A stretch of 64,000 nt of DNA from Brasenia schreberi (Eukaryota > Streptophyta > Magnoliopsida > Nymphaeales > Cabombaceae), in NCBI GenBank assembly GCA_036023115.1, contig JAYKKT010000040.1, forward strand, positions 6,111,001-6,175,000, written 5' to 3'. The notes beneath the pieces were generated by a model. The model made no database searches. It saw nothing but the letters and a program-made list of their open reading frames with translations, and was not told the DNA's origin. Of the stretch, positions 1 to 11,800 are shown in pieces (positions within the stretch are counted from its first letter, which is position 1; each line of letters opens with the position of its first letter). The position numbers and the translations under genes were made by a program.

Positions 1-910
1 TTGTTTCATCAAAAGATTGCCTTTCTCTTTATGTGCCGTATCTTTTTTTGCGAACGTGTGGCCGGAGGGGACTCTCTCTCTCTCTCTCTCTCTCCTCCCC
101 CCCCCCTCCTCCTCCTCTCTTATTTTCATTCTCTAGATTTCACCAAGAACGGGTTTGAGCGTAATAGGCGTCTTGTTTCCTTGTTTCTTTTTTGTTTAGC
201 TGATCGGCTGATTCTGTCTCGATTCTGATTCTCACATCTAATTCTGATTGTTGGGCTGTAATTAAGATTCTAGGAGTTTCTGTATTTCTTTCTTCAGATG
301 GCGGTGTTATTCACCGTGTCGGTTAATTCAGGTTGTTTGATAGCTTCGTCCATGGAAAATTTTCAAACTTGAGGGAATGCTATATAATGACGTATATGTT
401 GCCAATGGTGCCATTTGATTGTCTAATCTTGTTGTCTTTGTCTGGTACTATCAATTCTATGCTGCTATTGTCCATGAAACACTCAGAATTAGTCAATTTG
501 TGTCCTTCAAATCATGTGAACTGATGCTGAAGATTATAACATAGTTTTCTGGCACGAATCTACAGAAGGAATGAAGCATTTCTTTGACAGTTGAGGTCTG
601 GACATGATATTGTAACACTGGAAGTATAAGATAGAATAGCGTAGAGAACTCGAGATAACTTGTCACGTTTTGTAGCATACCATCATTAAAAGAATGTGAA
701 TATACATTTAACTGTAAAAACATATATCTAACTTATTCCACAACATAAAATGAATATGGTCAAAATTAAAATTAACAGTGACCGGTAATTTTGTAAACAA
801 ACATAAAGTATAGAAATAATAATGATATATGCTGGATAATATCAGTACAGAACTAATAAGGGAAGTACAAAGAATATCTCTATCTCTATCTATCTATAGA
901 TCTGGATTTA

Positions 911-1028
911 TAAATGATTGTCTAGTTAAAGCAATCTTATTCATGGCCTCAAACTCTATTTTATGAAATATATCATAAAATAGAGTTTGGAGCCACAAAT
1001 AACATTTCTTTAATTAGATAATCATTTA
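911..1028. repeat. 118-bp fold-back (MITE-like hairpin)
   Basis: Two arms of about 56 bp are inverted copies. The central 17 bp (950-966 and 973-989) pair perfectly around the 6-base loop AATATA at 967-972, and the outer arms match at roughly 85%. The ends read TAAATGAT and ATCATTTA. A further partial copy of the left arm occurs at about 1057-1085. This is the structure of a fold-back MITE. A small-RNA hairpin is an alternative that sequence alone cannot exclude. Confidence 0.65.
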
Positions 1029-1756
1029 TCTCTCTCTCTCTCTCTATGTACATATATGATTATCTAGTTAAATCAATCTTATTCCAAAATTGCATGTATA
1101 CAAGACATAATAATAACTTGTTGTGCAACTAAAAGATATTCCACTGTCCACAACTATGGTACATGGTTAAGAAGAAAGATTTATAAAATCTAATATATGT
1201 GTTTCATATGTCATTGGGAGATAAATGCACTATACGTAGCCTATATAGTCTGATATCATATTACATAGCTTAGTAAGACAGTTTCATTAGTTAGAAAAAG
1301 TAGTGGCTAATTGTTCTCAAAACATGCTTAGTCAAATGACATAATAGAAACTAAAAACATGTTATTTTTTTCATAGTAATTGAAATAGATACTGAGTATG
1401 TGCAGTAAGATAATGAAGAAGAAGAAGAAAAGGAAAAAGAATAGTGAAAGGCAAATGCCCAAATGAGGAGAAATAAAGATAATGGTGATAATAGACTCAT
1501 AAAATGGACTAACGGTCAATATAGTAGAATTAGTGAACCAACTTTACGATAAAATTCAAGAAAGTTCGGTTAGTGGCCAGATGCATGCATCTTTTCTGTG
1601 GAGGATTGCTATAAATGATATAGCTGATTTATTGGCTGCTATGTGCCATTTGATACTAATTTTCTAAGAAAGGGTGCAATTACAAGCAAACTCCCATCGA
1701 TCTTGTTGTCTTCTACTTCTTTAGATTTTCACAAAGTGATTTAAGTTTTTAGTTTT

Positions 1757-1827
1757 TGGGGATCTGTGGAAACAAAGAATCCATGTAGCCGACCCCGTCT
1801 AGTATGGGAAAAGGCTTAGTTGTTGTT
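1757..1827 (+). mobile_element. RTE-type LINE, 71-bp 3' stub with 19-bp target duplication
   Basis: The stub is the extreme 3' end of the LINE family seen repeatedly in this window: it has the conserved segment around GTAGCCGACCCCGTCTAG and a TTG-repeat tail. It is flanked by a perfect 19-bp direct repeat at 1738-1756 and 1828-1846, as expected for target-primed reverse transcription. Everything 5' of the last about 70 bp is missing. Confidence 0.85.
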
Positions 1828-3706
1828 GATTTAAGTTTTTAGTTTTCTTTTAAAAGTTTTTGGGGTTGAATTGGTTATGTCCTTAAATTTTCATCTTTTT
1901 TCCTTTTTCTGATTCATTTATGTTGTAGCTTTTGTCTGCTTTACATTTAATATTTTTTGGTGCTCAGATGTATGCTTGCTTGCTCTAGAAAATATGCACC
2001 TGTGTGCTATTTATTTAAGTGTTCCTATTTTTTCTTTTAAGAGCGAGCATGGTGAATCATGTAAGGAAATACTTCTGACTTATCCCCACAATGCTTTTGT
2101 TGAACATATTTGATAATTGGTATCTCTTACAGTTGATGCAGATGATCGAAGCTGAAGCACAAAAAGTCAAGGCTGCTGAGTGGGCCCCCAGCCAAGCATG
2201 TCCTAAAGCAGTTAATAACGGAAATACTCCCATCTCTAAAACTATGGCTAGACGTTACAATAAGCAAAGAGTTCTGAAAAATGGTAGACATGGTCAACGA
2301 TCTCCTGTATTAACAGCTGGTAAAAGTACGTGTGCATCTGCTTATTATTGTCACATGCTCATAGAATGACGTTATTGCTTTATTATCTTTGGAGTTTATT
2401 TAATAGCGTGTTTTTTTAATATTGTGGTTTGCAGATTCACCATCTGACAATTCTTTCACCCTAACTAATAGCTGTCTGTATGACAGTTCTCTAGTTATTG
2501 TTTGACTATGATTGTAAAGTTTCTATTTATCTCATCTTTCCAGAGATTCTCCTTTTTCTTTCCCTCCCAAAATATATGCCATTTGACAGGATTATTGACG
2601 AAGAAATTCATCAATTTGATCAAGCATGCAAAAGATGGTAGAATTGATTTAAATCAAGCTGCAGAAACGCTGGAGGTTTCTTTCTATGGCATATTCAAAG
2701 TACAGCATACTATTCTCGCGTTTGTTGTCTCTTCTACTAACCTTGTTTGTTTCAACCTACTGTTTTATACGTACAAAAGAGGAGAATATAAGATATTACA
2801 AATGTCCTTGAGGGCATCAGACTAATTGAGAAACAATTGAAAAACATAATACGTTGGAAGTAAGGAAATGAACTTTGTAATATATTGTTTTATGGATGCT
2901 ATTTTTAGTCATAAAACTAACTGAGAATGTTACAGGGGATTTGATGCGTCAGGACCAGGTGATGTTGGTGATGATGCTGCAAGGTTAAAGGTACTTATCT
3001 CCAGTTTTCATGACATAAAGTTCCTTGATTTGCCAGGGTAACTTGTTTCCTTTTCAACATCCAAATATCCCTTTGGTTTGCATTCAAACATGCAATATAT
3101 GTCTAATCCTTGAATGTGTTTCGTAAAGTTATCAACAATAAACTTGGAAACCTTCCCAATATTACCTCTTTGTATGTAATTTTTAAGGTCACCATCTTCA
3201 ACCAAATTTGATGTTGAAAGGAGATCTTTCATGGGTTGCCTTCCAGGTGTTTACTTCTAAATTAGAAAGTGAGGGAAATAACTCATACTCTGAAAATCTT
3301 CAAGCTATCTGCCTTTTTATTTTGGAAATATGTTCAGGGGGTTTGATGAAAAAATGCATTCAGTGAAAGTAACTAAAAGAAAAGAACAGATTCTGAGAGG
3401 GCGAAGATGTAAACTGGTGAGGTAATGTAAACCCTCAGGTAGTGTAAATATTCTAAGATCCTGTTGCTGGGACCTCAGATTGCCTCTGGTCATGAAGAGG
3501 TTAACATACCGCTATAACACAGCACATGTATGCAGGTGTGCTGTGGCACCTGACATGGCAAAAAAGGTTGTAAGCTGTGTTGGATGCAATCAACACCATG
3601 TGCAGATCTGCTGTTAAACGGATTCAGCAAGTGTTGAACAACTGATCTAAAAATTCAGGAAAAAGTAAAAAAAAGGGAAAAGAGGTAGACTTCAGTTCCT
3701 CTTACT

Positions 3707-3954
3707 TGTTGGAGATGTTGAGTAAATATCGGATCCATTCTCGTTATTTTTTATCCAATTATTAAGTATACTTAAGTAAGGGCATATTAGTCCTTTAAGT
3801 TATAAAAGGTCTATAAGTATCTTATTTAGTTTAGGGTTTAAGTAAAAAGAGAAAACAAGCATCAACTAGGAAGGCCGCGAGAGACACAACGTGAGGTTGT
3901 TTATGTGATTCCAAAATCAAAGTTGTAAATATGTGAATAAAATTTCTTTCAACA
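3707..3954 (+). repeat. 5' LTR (248 bp)
   Basis: It begins TGTTGGAGATGTTG and ends TTTCTTTCAACA. It shares long blocks with the copy at 6157, including the segment around AAGGGCATATTAGTCC, and is about 34 bp shorter because of indels. Confidence 0.88.
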
Positions 3955-3967
3955 TGATATCAGAGCC
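3955..3967 (+). other. tRNA primer-binding site of the LTR element
   Basis: TGATATCAGAGCC directly follows the 5' LTR. Plant Copia elements primed by initiator methionine tRNA have TGGTATCAGAGC here, so this is a one-mismatch version. Confidence 0.8.
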
Positions 3968-4339
3968 TTGTGACGTTTTGAGCATAAGAAACATAGACAC
4001 ACATCCCGAGACAAAGGGCACACACATCTCAAGGCAATCCTAATCTTTGTTGAATCTAAAGACATTGATCTCGAAGGGGAAAATCACAGATTTAGTGATT
4101 GAAATCACCTGAGGATGCCACAAGAGGGGCAACACGCAACCCAAGATAGGTGGTCACACGTTTCAAGGTAGCCCCATTTTTTGTTAAATTTCAAAATCTT
4201 TGTTTCGAGGGGGAGAATCCCTATCTCTAGACTGGAATTAGCGTAAGCAACAACAAGTTTATTATGGAGAAAAGTGTAGATCATATTTTTTGGGAAAACC
4301 AAGAGAAGATTGAAAATCTTCAAATTACTAATATTTGAT

Positions 4340-6040
4340 TTTCAGAGAGGGTCTCCGCATTTTGATTATGGACGGAGGCGGGGGGTAAGGAAGCTAGTCC
4401 TAGATAATAAGATTCGTATTGGTTCTTGGAATATCAGAACATTATCGGGTAAGCTAATGGAGGTGGTAGATACTATGATTCGGAGAAAGATTCATATTCT
4501 ATGTTTACAAGAGACAAAATGGGTTGGAGAAAAAGCAAAGTAGATAGAGGATACAAATTTTAAATTATGGTACTCAGGTAAAGAAAATGCTCGAAACAGA
4601 GTTGGTATTATCATAAATAAAGATTTAAAGAAGAGTGTAGTAGACATACAACGATATGGTGACCGAATCATGATGTTGAAATTAGTGTTAGGAGTTGAGG
4701 TTTTGAATATAGTTTGTGCTTACGCACCCCAAGTAGGACTAGAAGATAGTATAAACTATAAAGACTGTTTTTTGGGAAGAGTTAGATGATGTGTTTCAAA
4801 AGATTCCACAAAGGGAGATGATTTGTTTAGGAAGAGATTTAAATGGACATGTCGGTAAAGAGGCATTAGGATATCAAGGGATTCATGGAAACTTTGGTTT
4901 TGGGGATATAAACGAGGAAGGTAGGGAGATTTTAAATTTTGCTATGTCATTTGATCTCTTTATAGTCAATACAATCTTCAAAAAATGAGATGAACATTTA
5001 ATTACTTATAAGAGTGGCTTATCACAAACACAAATTGATTACTTTATTTGTAGAAAAAAAGATAGAGCGTGTTGTAAAGATTGTAAGGTAATTCTAGGAG
5101 AAAGCTTAACCACCCAACATCGTCTTTTAGTTGTGGATTTACAAATAAAAAAATGGACAAAGAAGAAAAGAGTGCATCGAGCTATTCGGACTAAATGGTG
5201 GAACCTCAAAAGTGAGAAAGAAGATATATTTAAATAGAAAGTCCTTCAAGGAGATGTTTGGAATTATGTTGGCACACCCTGTGATATGTGGAACAATATG
5301 GCTATACATATTAGGAAAGTGGCGAAAGATGACTTAGTAGAATAAAGACAGAATATATGGAATGTAAGTTTGATCATTTGGCTACTTCAGAGGACATAAA
5401 AATTAAAATTGGCACACATTGCATTCCCCAAAAGGAAAGTTTTAAATACCTAGGGTGAATTTTTCAAAGTGATTGAAGAATTGATGGAGATGTTACACGA
5501 AAGAATTAATGCTGGTTGGTTAAAATGGAGAGGAGCATCAGGTATTCTTTGTGATAAGAAGATACCATTAAAATTAAAAGGTAAATATTATAGAGCAACA
5601 ATTAGGCCTGCCATGTTTTATGGTTTTGAGTGTTGGGCAGTTAATCATCAACATGTACAAAAGATGTCTGTGACAGAAATGAAGATGTTGAGATGGATGA
5701 GTGGTCATAGAAGAAAAGACCGTATACATAATGAGATTATTAGAAACAAATTAGGAGTGGCACCAATAGAGGATAAAATGAGAGAACATCGTTTAAGATG
5801 GTTTGGACATATAGAAAGAAGATCAAAAGAAGAACCTGTAAGAAGGTTAGAAAAACTAAATTTGGAAAGTATTAAAAGAGGTAGAGGACGACCACAAAAG
5901 TGTTGGAAAGAAACAATAAAGAATGATCTAGCTTATTGGGAGTTAACTGCCAACATGGCACACGATAGGAATCTGTGGAAACAAAGATTCCATGTAGCCG
6001 ACCCCGTCTAGTATGGGAAAAGGCTTTGTTGTTGTTGTAT
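4340..6040 (+). mobile_element. RTE-type LINE nested in the LTR element, reverse transcriptase deleted
   Basis: Translated fragments give an AP-endonuclease-like N-terminus (IRIGSWNIRTLSGK, LCLQETKW, near 4412-4540), the later endonuclease part (GDINEEGRE, QIDYFICRKKD, 4800-5200), then directly the C-terminal segment (THCIPQKESFKYLG, GWLKWRGASGIL, RWFGHIERRS, ending HVADPV at 5470-6011). The whole reverse-transcriptase core between about 5340 and 5350 is missing. There are several stops and frameshifts, so it is a dead copy. The 3' end carries the family signature and a short TTG repeat. The 5' boundary is approximate. Confidence 0.85.
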
Positions 6041-6144
6041 ATGTGAGATCATGTGATCAACATGCAGATATACTAAGGGAGTATGTAAAGGAATCCTATA
6101 ATCCATGCTTAGCAAGTTGAGAATTATCATTATATTTCTCTGGA

Positions 6145-6156
6145 CTTCAGGGGGAG
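6145..6156 (+). other. Polypurine tract of the LTR element
   Basis: CTTCAGGGGGAG lies immediately before the TGTTGG that opens the 3' LTR, which is the expected place for plus-strand priming. Confidence 0.7.
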
Positions 6157-6438
6157 TGTTGGAGACATTGAGTAATATCGGATCCTAAATGCTGGATCCA
6201 TTCTTGTTATTTTCTGGTCAAGTTATTAAATATACTTAAGTAAGGGCATATTAGTCCTTTAAGTTATAAAGGTGAAGTATCTTGTTTAGTTTAGGGTTTA
6301 AGTAAAAAAAGAAAACAAACAGGAGTCAGGAAGGCTGTCTAGAGACACACATGTAGTTGTGTGTGTGATTCCAAAATCAAAGTTGTAAATCTTTGTTATT
6401 TATTTTCCTTTAGCGTGTGAATACAATTTCTTTCAACA
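6157..6438 (+). repeat. 3' LTR (282 bp)
   Basis: It is the same repeat as 3707-3954 with extra short insertions near 6185 and 6395. It ends CAACA at the TTACT duplication. Confidence 0.88.
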
Positions 6439-6659
6439 TTACTCACCAGTCCAAAGTCACACGGACACCTCTAGGAGGTGGGGTGTCGGCGTCGACATGG
6501 GTGCGACACCGACACCGATATCGTGTTGGTGCGGCATTGACACGGTGTCGCGTTTTGTCAACATGGTCAATGTGTCTGACCTACTTTATGGGTGCGGTCA
6601 ATGTGTCTAAGGTCACATTCGTCCATTTTTTAGGTCAAAACTTTAAAAGGCCTTATGTT

Positions 6660-6792
6660 TGTTGCGGCTGCCCCTCAACACGGTCCTCGACCCTCACCTT
6701 CTAGTTCAGTGCTGCGGCTTCCCTCACCTTCCAGTTCAGTGCTGCGGCTGCCCCTCGGCACGGTCCTCGACCCTCACCTTCTAGTTCAATGT
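6660..6792 (+). repeat. Short tandem GC-rich repeat near the left end of hAT C
   Basis: The motifs GTGCTGCGGCTGCCCCTC, CACGGTCCTCGACCCTCACC and TTCTAGTTCAGTG recur two or three times with partial deletions. This is a degenerate tandem repeat inside the hAT 5' region. Confidence 0.55.
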
Positions 6793-7676
6793 TCTCTTCA
6801 CCGAATCGACGAAAGGTGAGTATGGAGTATGAAAAGAGGCAGGAAACTACCTACTGTTTGGTTGCTTCGTACTGTTCATATACATAGCAGTTCGATTTTG
6901 GCATGAACTCATTGCTGTCAGTGTTGCTGTCCGTTCTATCTTCCCCATTCTTATGTTTGATCCTGCAAGTTCATAGCCTTCGATTTTAATTTGATTGGTT
7001 AATGTCTGTTATACGTGTAATAAGTAACTGAGTTTGTCTCGGTATCTCTGCGAGGAAAAAGACCATTCTCATTATAAGCTTCATCTCCTGTAGTTGACTG
7101 GAAATGGAATCAAAAGATAGATTTGTTTGTCAGTTAAAGCATAAGAAACAACAACAAAGAATAGAAAACCGAAAAGGAAGAATCAGACATACCTTCTGTG
7201 CGTCAGGAATTTTTGGGAAAATAATCAAACATACCTTCACTGATAATGGAGCTAATTGATATGGCGTGTTATTGTGATTAATAAAAATGAGATATAATGT
7301 CAATGATTATATGGTTGATCTCATCCCCTTTCTATCTGTTGTTTGAATGTGTTGCATAACATATGCTCCAACTTGAAATGGTGGTGCTCTTGCCAGTCGC
7401 CATTGCTGTTGAGTTTTTCATTGATTTCCAACTATAGTGTACGAGACAAACCTATACACTTCCATTTGCCTCAACAAGGAGTAGAACACCACACAAATTT
7501 AACAAAACAAATTCATGCCAAAGATATGTGCTTATCAATCATAATCAACCAAAAAAGAGAAGCTGACATAGAGCTAATCAGCTAAACCAACTAATTCATA
7601 AGCATTCTCTCCTTGAAAGCATCATAATAGCAGTCAATATGCTTCCTAGTTCCCTGAGATATATGTGCTTATCAAT

Positions 7677-7747
7677 CACAGCAAACAGTAGAGGAAATGG
7701 CATCCAATTCGATCACAGCAAACACTAGAGGAAATGGCATCCAATTA
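7677..7747 (+). repeat. Two tandem copies of a 37-bp unit
   Basis: The unit starting CACAGCAAAC and ending in ATGGCATCCAATT occurs at 7677-7713 and again from 7714, differing at one or two bases. It lies in the non-coding 5' part of hAT C. The rest of 6800-7999 shows no coding signal. Confidence 0.7.
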
Positions 7748-10700
7748 GAATTTGGCTTATTCATGTCTAATTTGCAGCATGTAGCATGTCAATTGTGAAT
7801 TGCATCGCTTACGTGCCCATCGAATTTGGTTGACTCATATTCTAAATTTCTAAATGCTTATTGTGTTAATTGTTAACTGTTAAGCCTTCTGGACCTCTGG
7901 TTACTGGTATATCAATGTTATGACTATCTCCTATTTGTTGTTTTTGATATTTTGTTTTTCAATCAGATTGTAAAATTGTGAATTGAGTTGGTCCTAAAAA
8001 TGGCCGACAATAGAAAAGGAAAAGGAGTATCAATTGGTACTAGCCCTACTGCGAGTTTTGGTGGAAGTGTTCCTTCAAGTTTAGGATCAACAACAAAAGT
8101 TTCAAAACCTTCAATACCTCGTGATGATACCATTGTGGATGTACGTACAAAAGGGAAAATTATACGAAGGTGGTGGAGGTAATACACATTTTCTGTGTAA
8201 ATTTTGTAACATGAGTTTTAAGGGATCATATACCAGAGTGAGTGAAGGCACATCTTTTAAAATTATCAAAACATGGTATAAGAGCATGTTCGAATGTGGA
8301 TGAGGATTTATGAAGACAATTAATGAAAAAGCAAGATGAGTATGAAAAAAAGAACTAAAGGAGTGAAAAAGGAACAAATATTTTATTATTTGGTGGATAC
8401 AAAGAAGATGCAGAAAAGAAAAAAAAAGTTAATGCAAAGTGAATTTAAAGGTTTTAGAGGAGGAGCAATTAAAAATCATTTAATGTAGTTGGAAGGGAGG
8501 AGATGGATAGAAAGGTTGGAAGGTTTTTCTTTTCAAGTTCACTTCCTTTTAATGTAGCAAGAAATCCATATTAGAAAGATCTTATCACTTCATTAGCTAT
8601 TTGTAATTTACATCGTTATGTTCCTCCAAGTTCTGAAAAATTACGAACCGTTATTCTTAAAGAAGAAAAAGCAAAAGACTTTTAGAACATAAGAAGTTTT
8701 CATGAGAAACTAATGGTGTTTCTATTGTTTCTGAAGGATGGAGTGATATTGAAAGGCGTCCACTCATTAATTTCATTGCTTATTCAATTAGTGGGCCAAT
8801 ATTTTCAAAGTCGGTTGATACATCTGGAGAAATTAAAACTGTAAGCTACTTGAAAGATTTATTTGTAGAAGTTATTAAGAGTGTTAACCAGATAATGTTG
8901 TACAAATAGTCACTGATAATGCAGCTAATTGCAAAAGTGCAGGGTTAAGTTTAGAAGGTGATTACAGTGTTGTCTGACGCGTATCATATCGTGTATCGCT
9001 GGGCTCCACGATACGAGCGTATTGTATGGTATCGTATCGTACTTTAATATTAAAATAATATAAAAATTAATTAAAAATCAATAAAATTAGTAAAAAATCG
9101 AAAACAAATCAGGAAAAAATCAGGAAAAATTTGATAATTGCTTTAAATTTATATAATGTAAGTTTAGTATAGATTGAGCATTCAACATTGAACAATTGCA
9201 TCCAAATTTACATATTTTGAATTCAAAAAATAAAATACAGACACATTTTACACTATAGTTACATATAATGTTACATTTTACAAATTGTAATCAGGATCAT
9301 CAACTAAATAATCTTCATCTTCTCCTTGTTGTAGATCCTCATCATCATCATCAGCCACACCCACACCTTCTTCTTCAAAATCAAATTCTTCATCTCTGTA
9401 ATGTTGTTGCGTTCCTTCCAAATTAATCCAGGCAACGTCTTCTTCTGTTAGGAGGGCATTTTCTTCAGTGTCTTCCATAACCCAATCTTCTAATATATCA
9501 AAATTATCCAAACTTATTGGATCGAACTGATTTTCTTCTCTATTTACTTTTTTTAATTGCCTACGACACAAACAAAGATAAACAATTAGTAAGTAATATT
9601 AACAATTGAAAACTGAAGTTAAACAATATTGAATTAAAAATTTGAAAGTAATACAACATTACCTTTCACGAAGGCGCATGTTACAACGAATATAAACCAA
9701 ATCATTAAGCCTTTTGTGTTCCAACCTGTTGCGCTTTTTTGTATGGATGTGTTAAAAAACACTCCAATTTCTTTCACAACCTGTTGTACTACAGGTTTGG
9801 CTTAAGACTCTTACTGCAAAATCTCTAAGGTTTGGACAATCACTTCCAAACCTGTTCCACCAAACATGTGTAAAAAAATACAAACATTAGAGACATAATA
9901 ATCCACAGTAATGTAAGATGCAACTTAAATATGAAAATAAACAATTTACCTGGACGCATCGTTGTGCGGTTGCGAATTGCACAGGCAAACCCATCAAGTG
10001 AAGAGCATTATCATATATCTCCATCTCTCGATGTATCGCATCTGCTATGCTCTCATCAGGGACTAATCTGTCGATACAATCAATGATTCCTCGATTAACC
10101 TCATCGTCCCTTTTGAAGGTTCCTGAGTACCTTAATGATGAGTTTAGATAATATGCTGCTGCATGAATAGGTTGATGCAATTGTTTATTCCATCTACTAT
10201 CAATTATTTTCCACACGGGCACATAATCTCTCTTTTTTTCATTAAAATTATTTCTGATGGCTTCTTTTGCCCTGTCCATGGCTTCATAAAGGTAGCGCAT
10301 AGATGGTTTCTCTTCGCTATTAGCCAATCTCAAAACTTTCACTAAAGGACAAGTAATTTTCAATAATCAGACACATGCATTCCAAAATGAACTTCTAAAA
10401 ACTGTTTATGCAATCTCATTCAACTTTCTATTTCTTCTGTTTGAGGCAACTCTGCAAATTGTTGCCACTCATCTGAGGAGAACATTCTCTTCAAAGCTTG
10501 CTTCTGTCTCATAATACTTTGTACAGATAAGAAGTTTGTTGCGAACCGAGTTGCAGCTGTGCGAAGAAGCTCTGCACCTTCTGTGTATCTCCTCATCATA
10601 CACAAAACAAATGCATGGTTGTAAATGAATTTTGTAATATCTTGGCAGCACTCAGTTGCTGCCTTTATTTCATCCATCTCACCAATGTCCTCGAGGATGA

Positions 10701-11800
10701 GATCTAAACAATGGGCTGCACATGGTGTCCAGTAGAAAGTCCCATAAATATCAGCTAACTTCTTCCTAGTTGCTTTGTAGTTAGCTGTATTATCTGTAAT
10801 CAATTGGACCACATTTTCTAGCCCAACCTCCTGTATAACCTTATCAAATTCCTCTCGTAGGATCTCTGCAGTGTGCCTCTCCTCTGACATATCTAGAGAT
10901 ATCAAAAACATGAGTCCTTTAGGATAATATACAAGAAAGTTTAGCAATATCCTTCCTCGCCTATCAGTCCATCCATCTGCCATGATAGTGCATCCAGTTT
11001 CCTTCTACGATTGGCTCAAAGTCGAACAATATTGTTGCACTTCAATGACGGTCTGATCTAATATCTTCCCTCTCAACTTCTGATAAGAGGGCATCCTATA
11101 TCCTGGACCAATGTTAGCAATTGCATCTGCCATTGCTTGAAAATGAAAACTGTTTGTTGCATTAAATGGAATGCATGCATCATAAAACCATCTTCTCACT
11201 GCAAGGTCTGCCTTGATCATGCAGTTGTTCTGAAGCTATAGCAACACGAATTCCTGGTTGAGTATCAGGTGTAGTGGAAGGAGGAAAGAACAAATGTATG
11301 CTAGAAGAAGAAGCTCTTCCTCTACTCCTTCCTGAACTTTCTCTTCTGCCACCTCCAAAGTCTTCGGCTGTAACCCTTTTTCCTCTAGTAGGTGCTCGTG
11401 AACTGCTACTACCAATCTCTATTCTAGCATCTGAAGGCAAACTATTAGTGAATCCAAATCCAGTGGCAGTAGCATCATCAGCCAGTGTTGTCTGACGCGT
11501 ATCGTATCGTGTATCGCTGGGCTCCACGATACGGGCGTATCGTATCGTATCGTATCGTATCGTACTTTAATATTAAAATAATGTAAAAATAATTAAAAAT
11601 TAATAAAAAATAGTAAAAAATCGAAAAAAATCAGGAAAAATCTGATAATTGCTTTAAATTCATATAATGTAAGTTTAGTACAGATTGAGCATTCAACATT
11701 GAACAATTGCATCCAAATTTATATATTTTGAATCCAAAAAATAAAATACAGACATAGTTTACACTTTACAGTACACAACAATTACATATAATGTTACATT

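Larger units (their letters stand above)
1..2132. other. Upstream part of the E2F locus, no coding exon recognised
   Basis: No exon of a known protein family is recognisable here. The first 230 bases contain a CT-rich run (about 73-117) of the kind common in plant 5' leaders, so this may be 5' UTR and first-intron sequence of the E2F locus that follows. The N-terminal exon expected for a plant E2F is not visible and may lie before the window or be lost. The stretch also contains a hairpin repeat and a LINE stub, listed separately. Confidence 0.4.
3707..6438 (+). mobile_element. Non-autonomous LTR retrotransposon with 5-bp target duplication TTACT
   Basis: Two related terminal repeats begin TGTTGG and end CAACA, and the element is flanked by TTACT at 3702-3706 and 6439-6443. 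A primer-binding site follows the 5' LTR and a purine-rich tract precedes the 3' LTR. Once the nested LINE is subtracted, the internal part is only about 0.5 kb and shows no gag or pol. It is therefore a TRIM-like, non-autonomous element that relied on a Copia-type relative. Indels between the LTRs suggest it is not recent. Confidence 0.88.
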
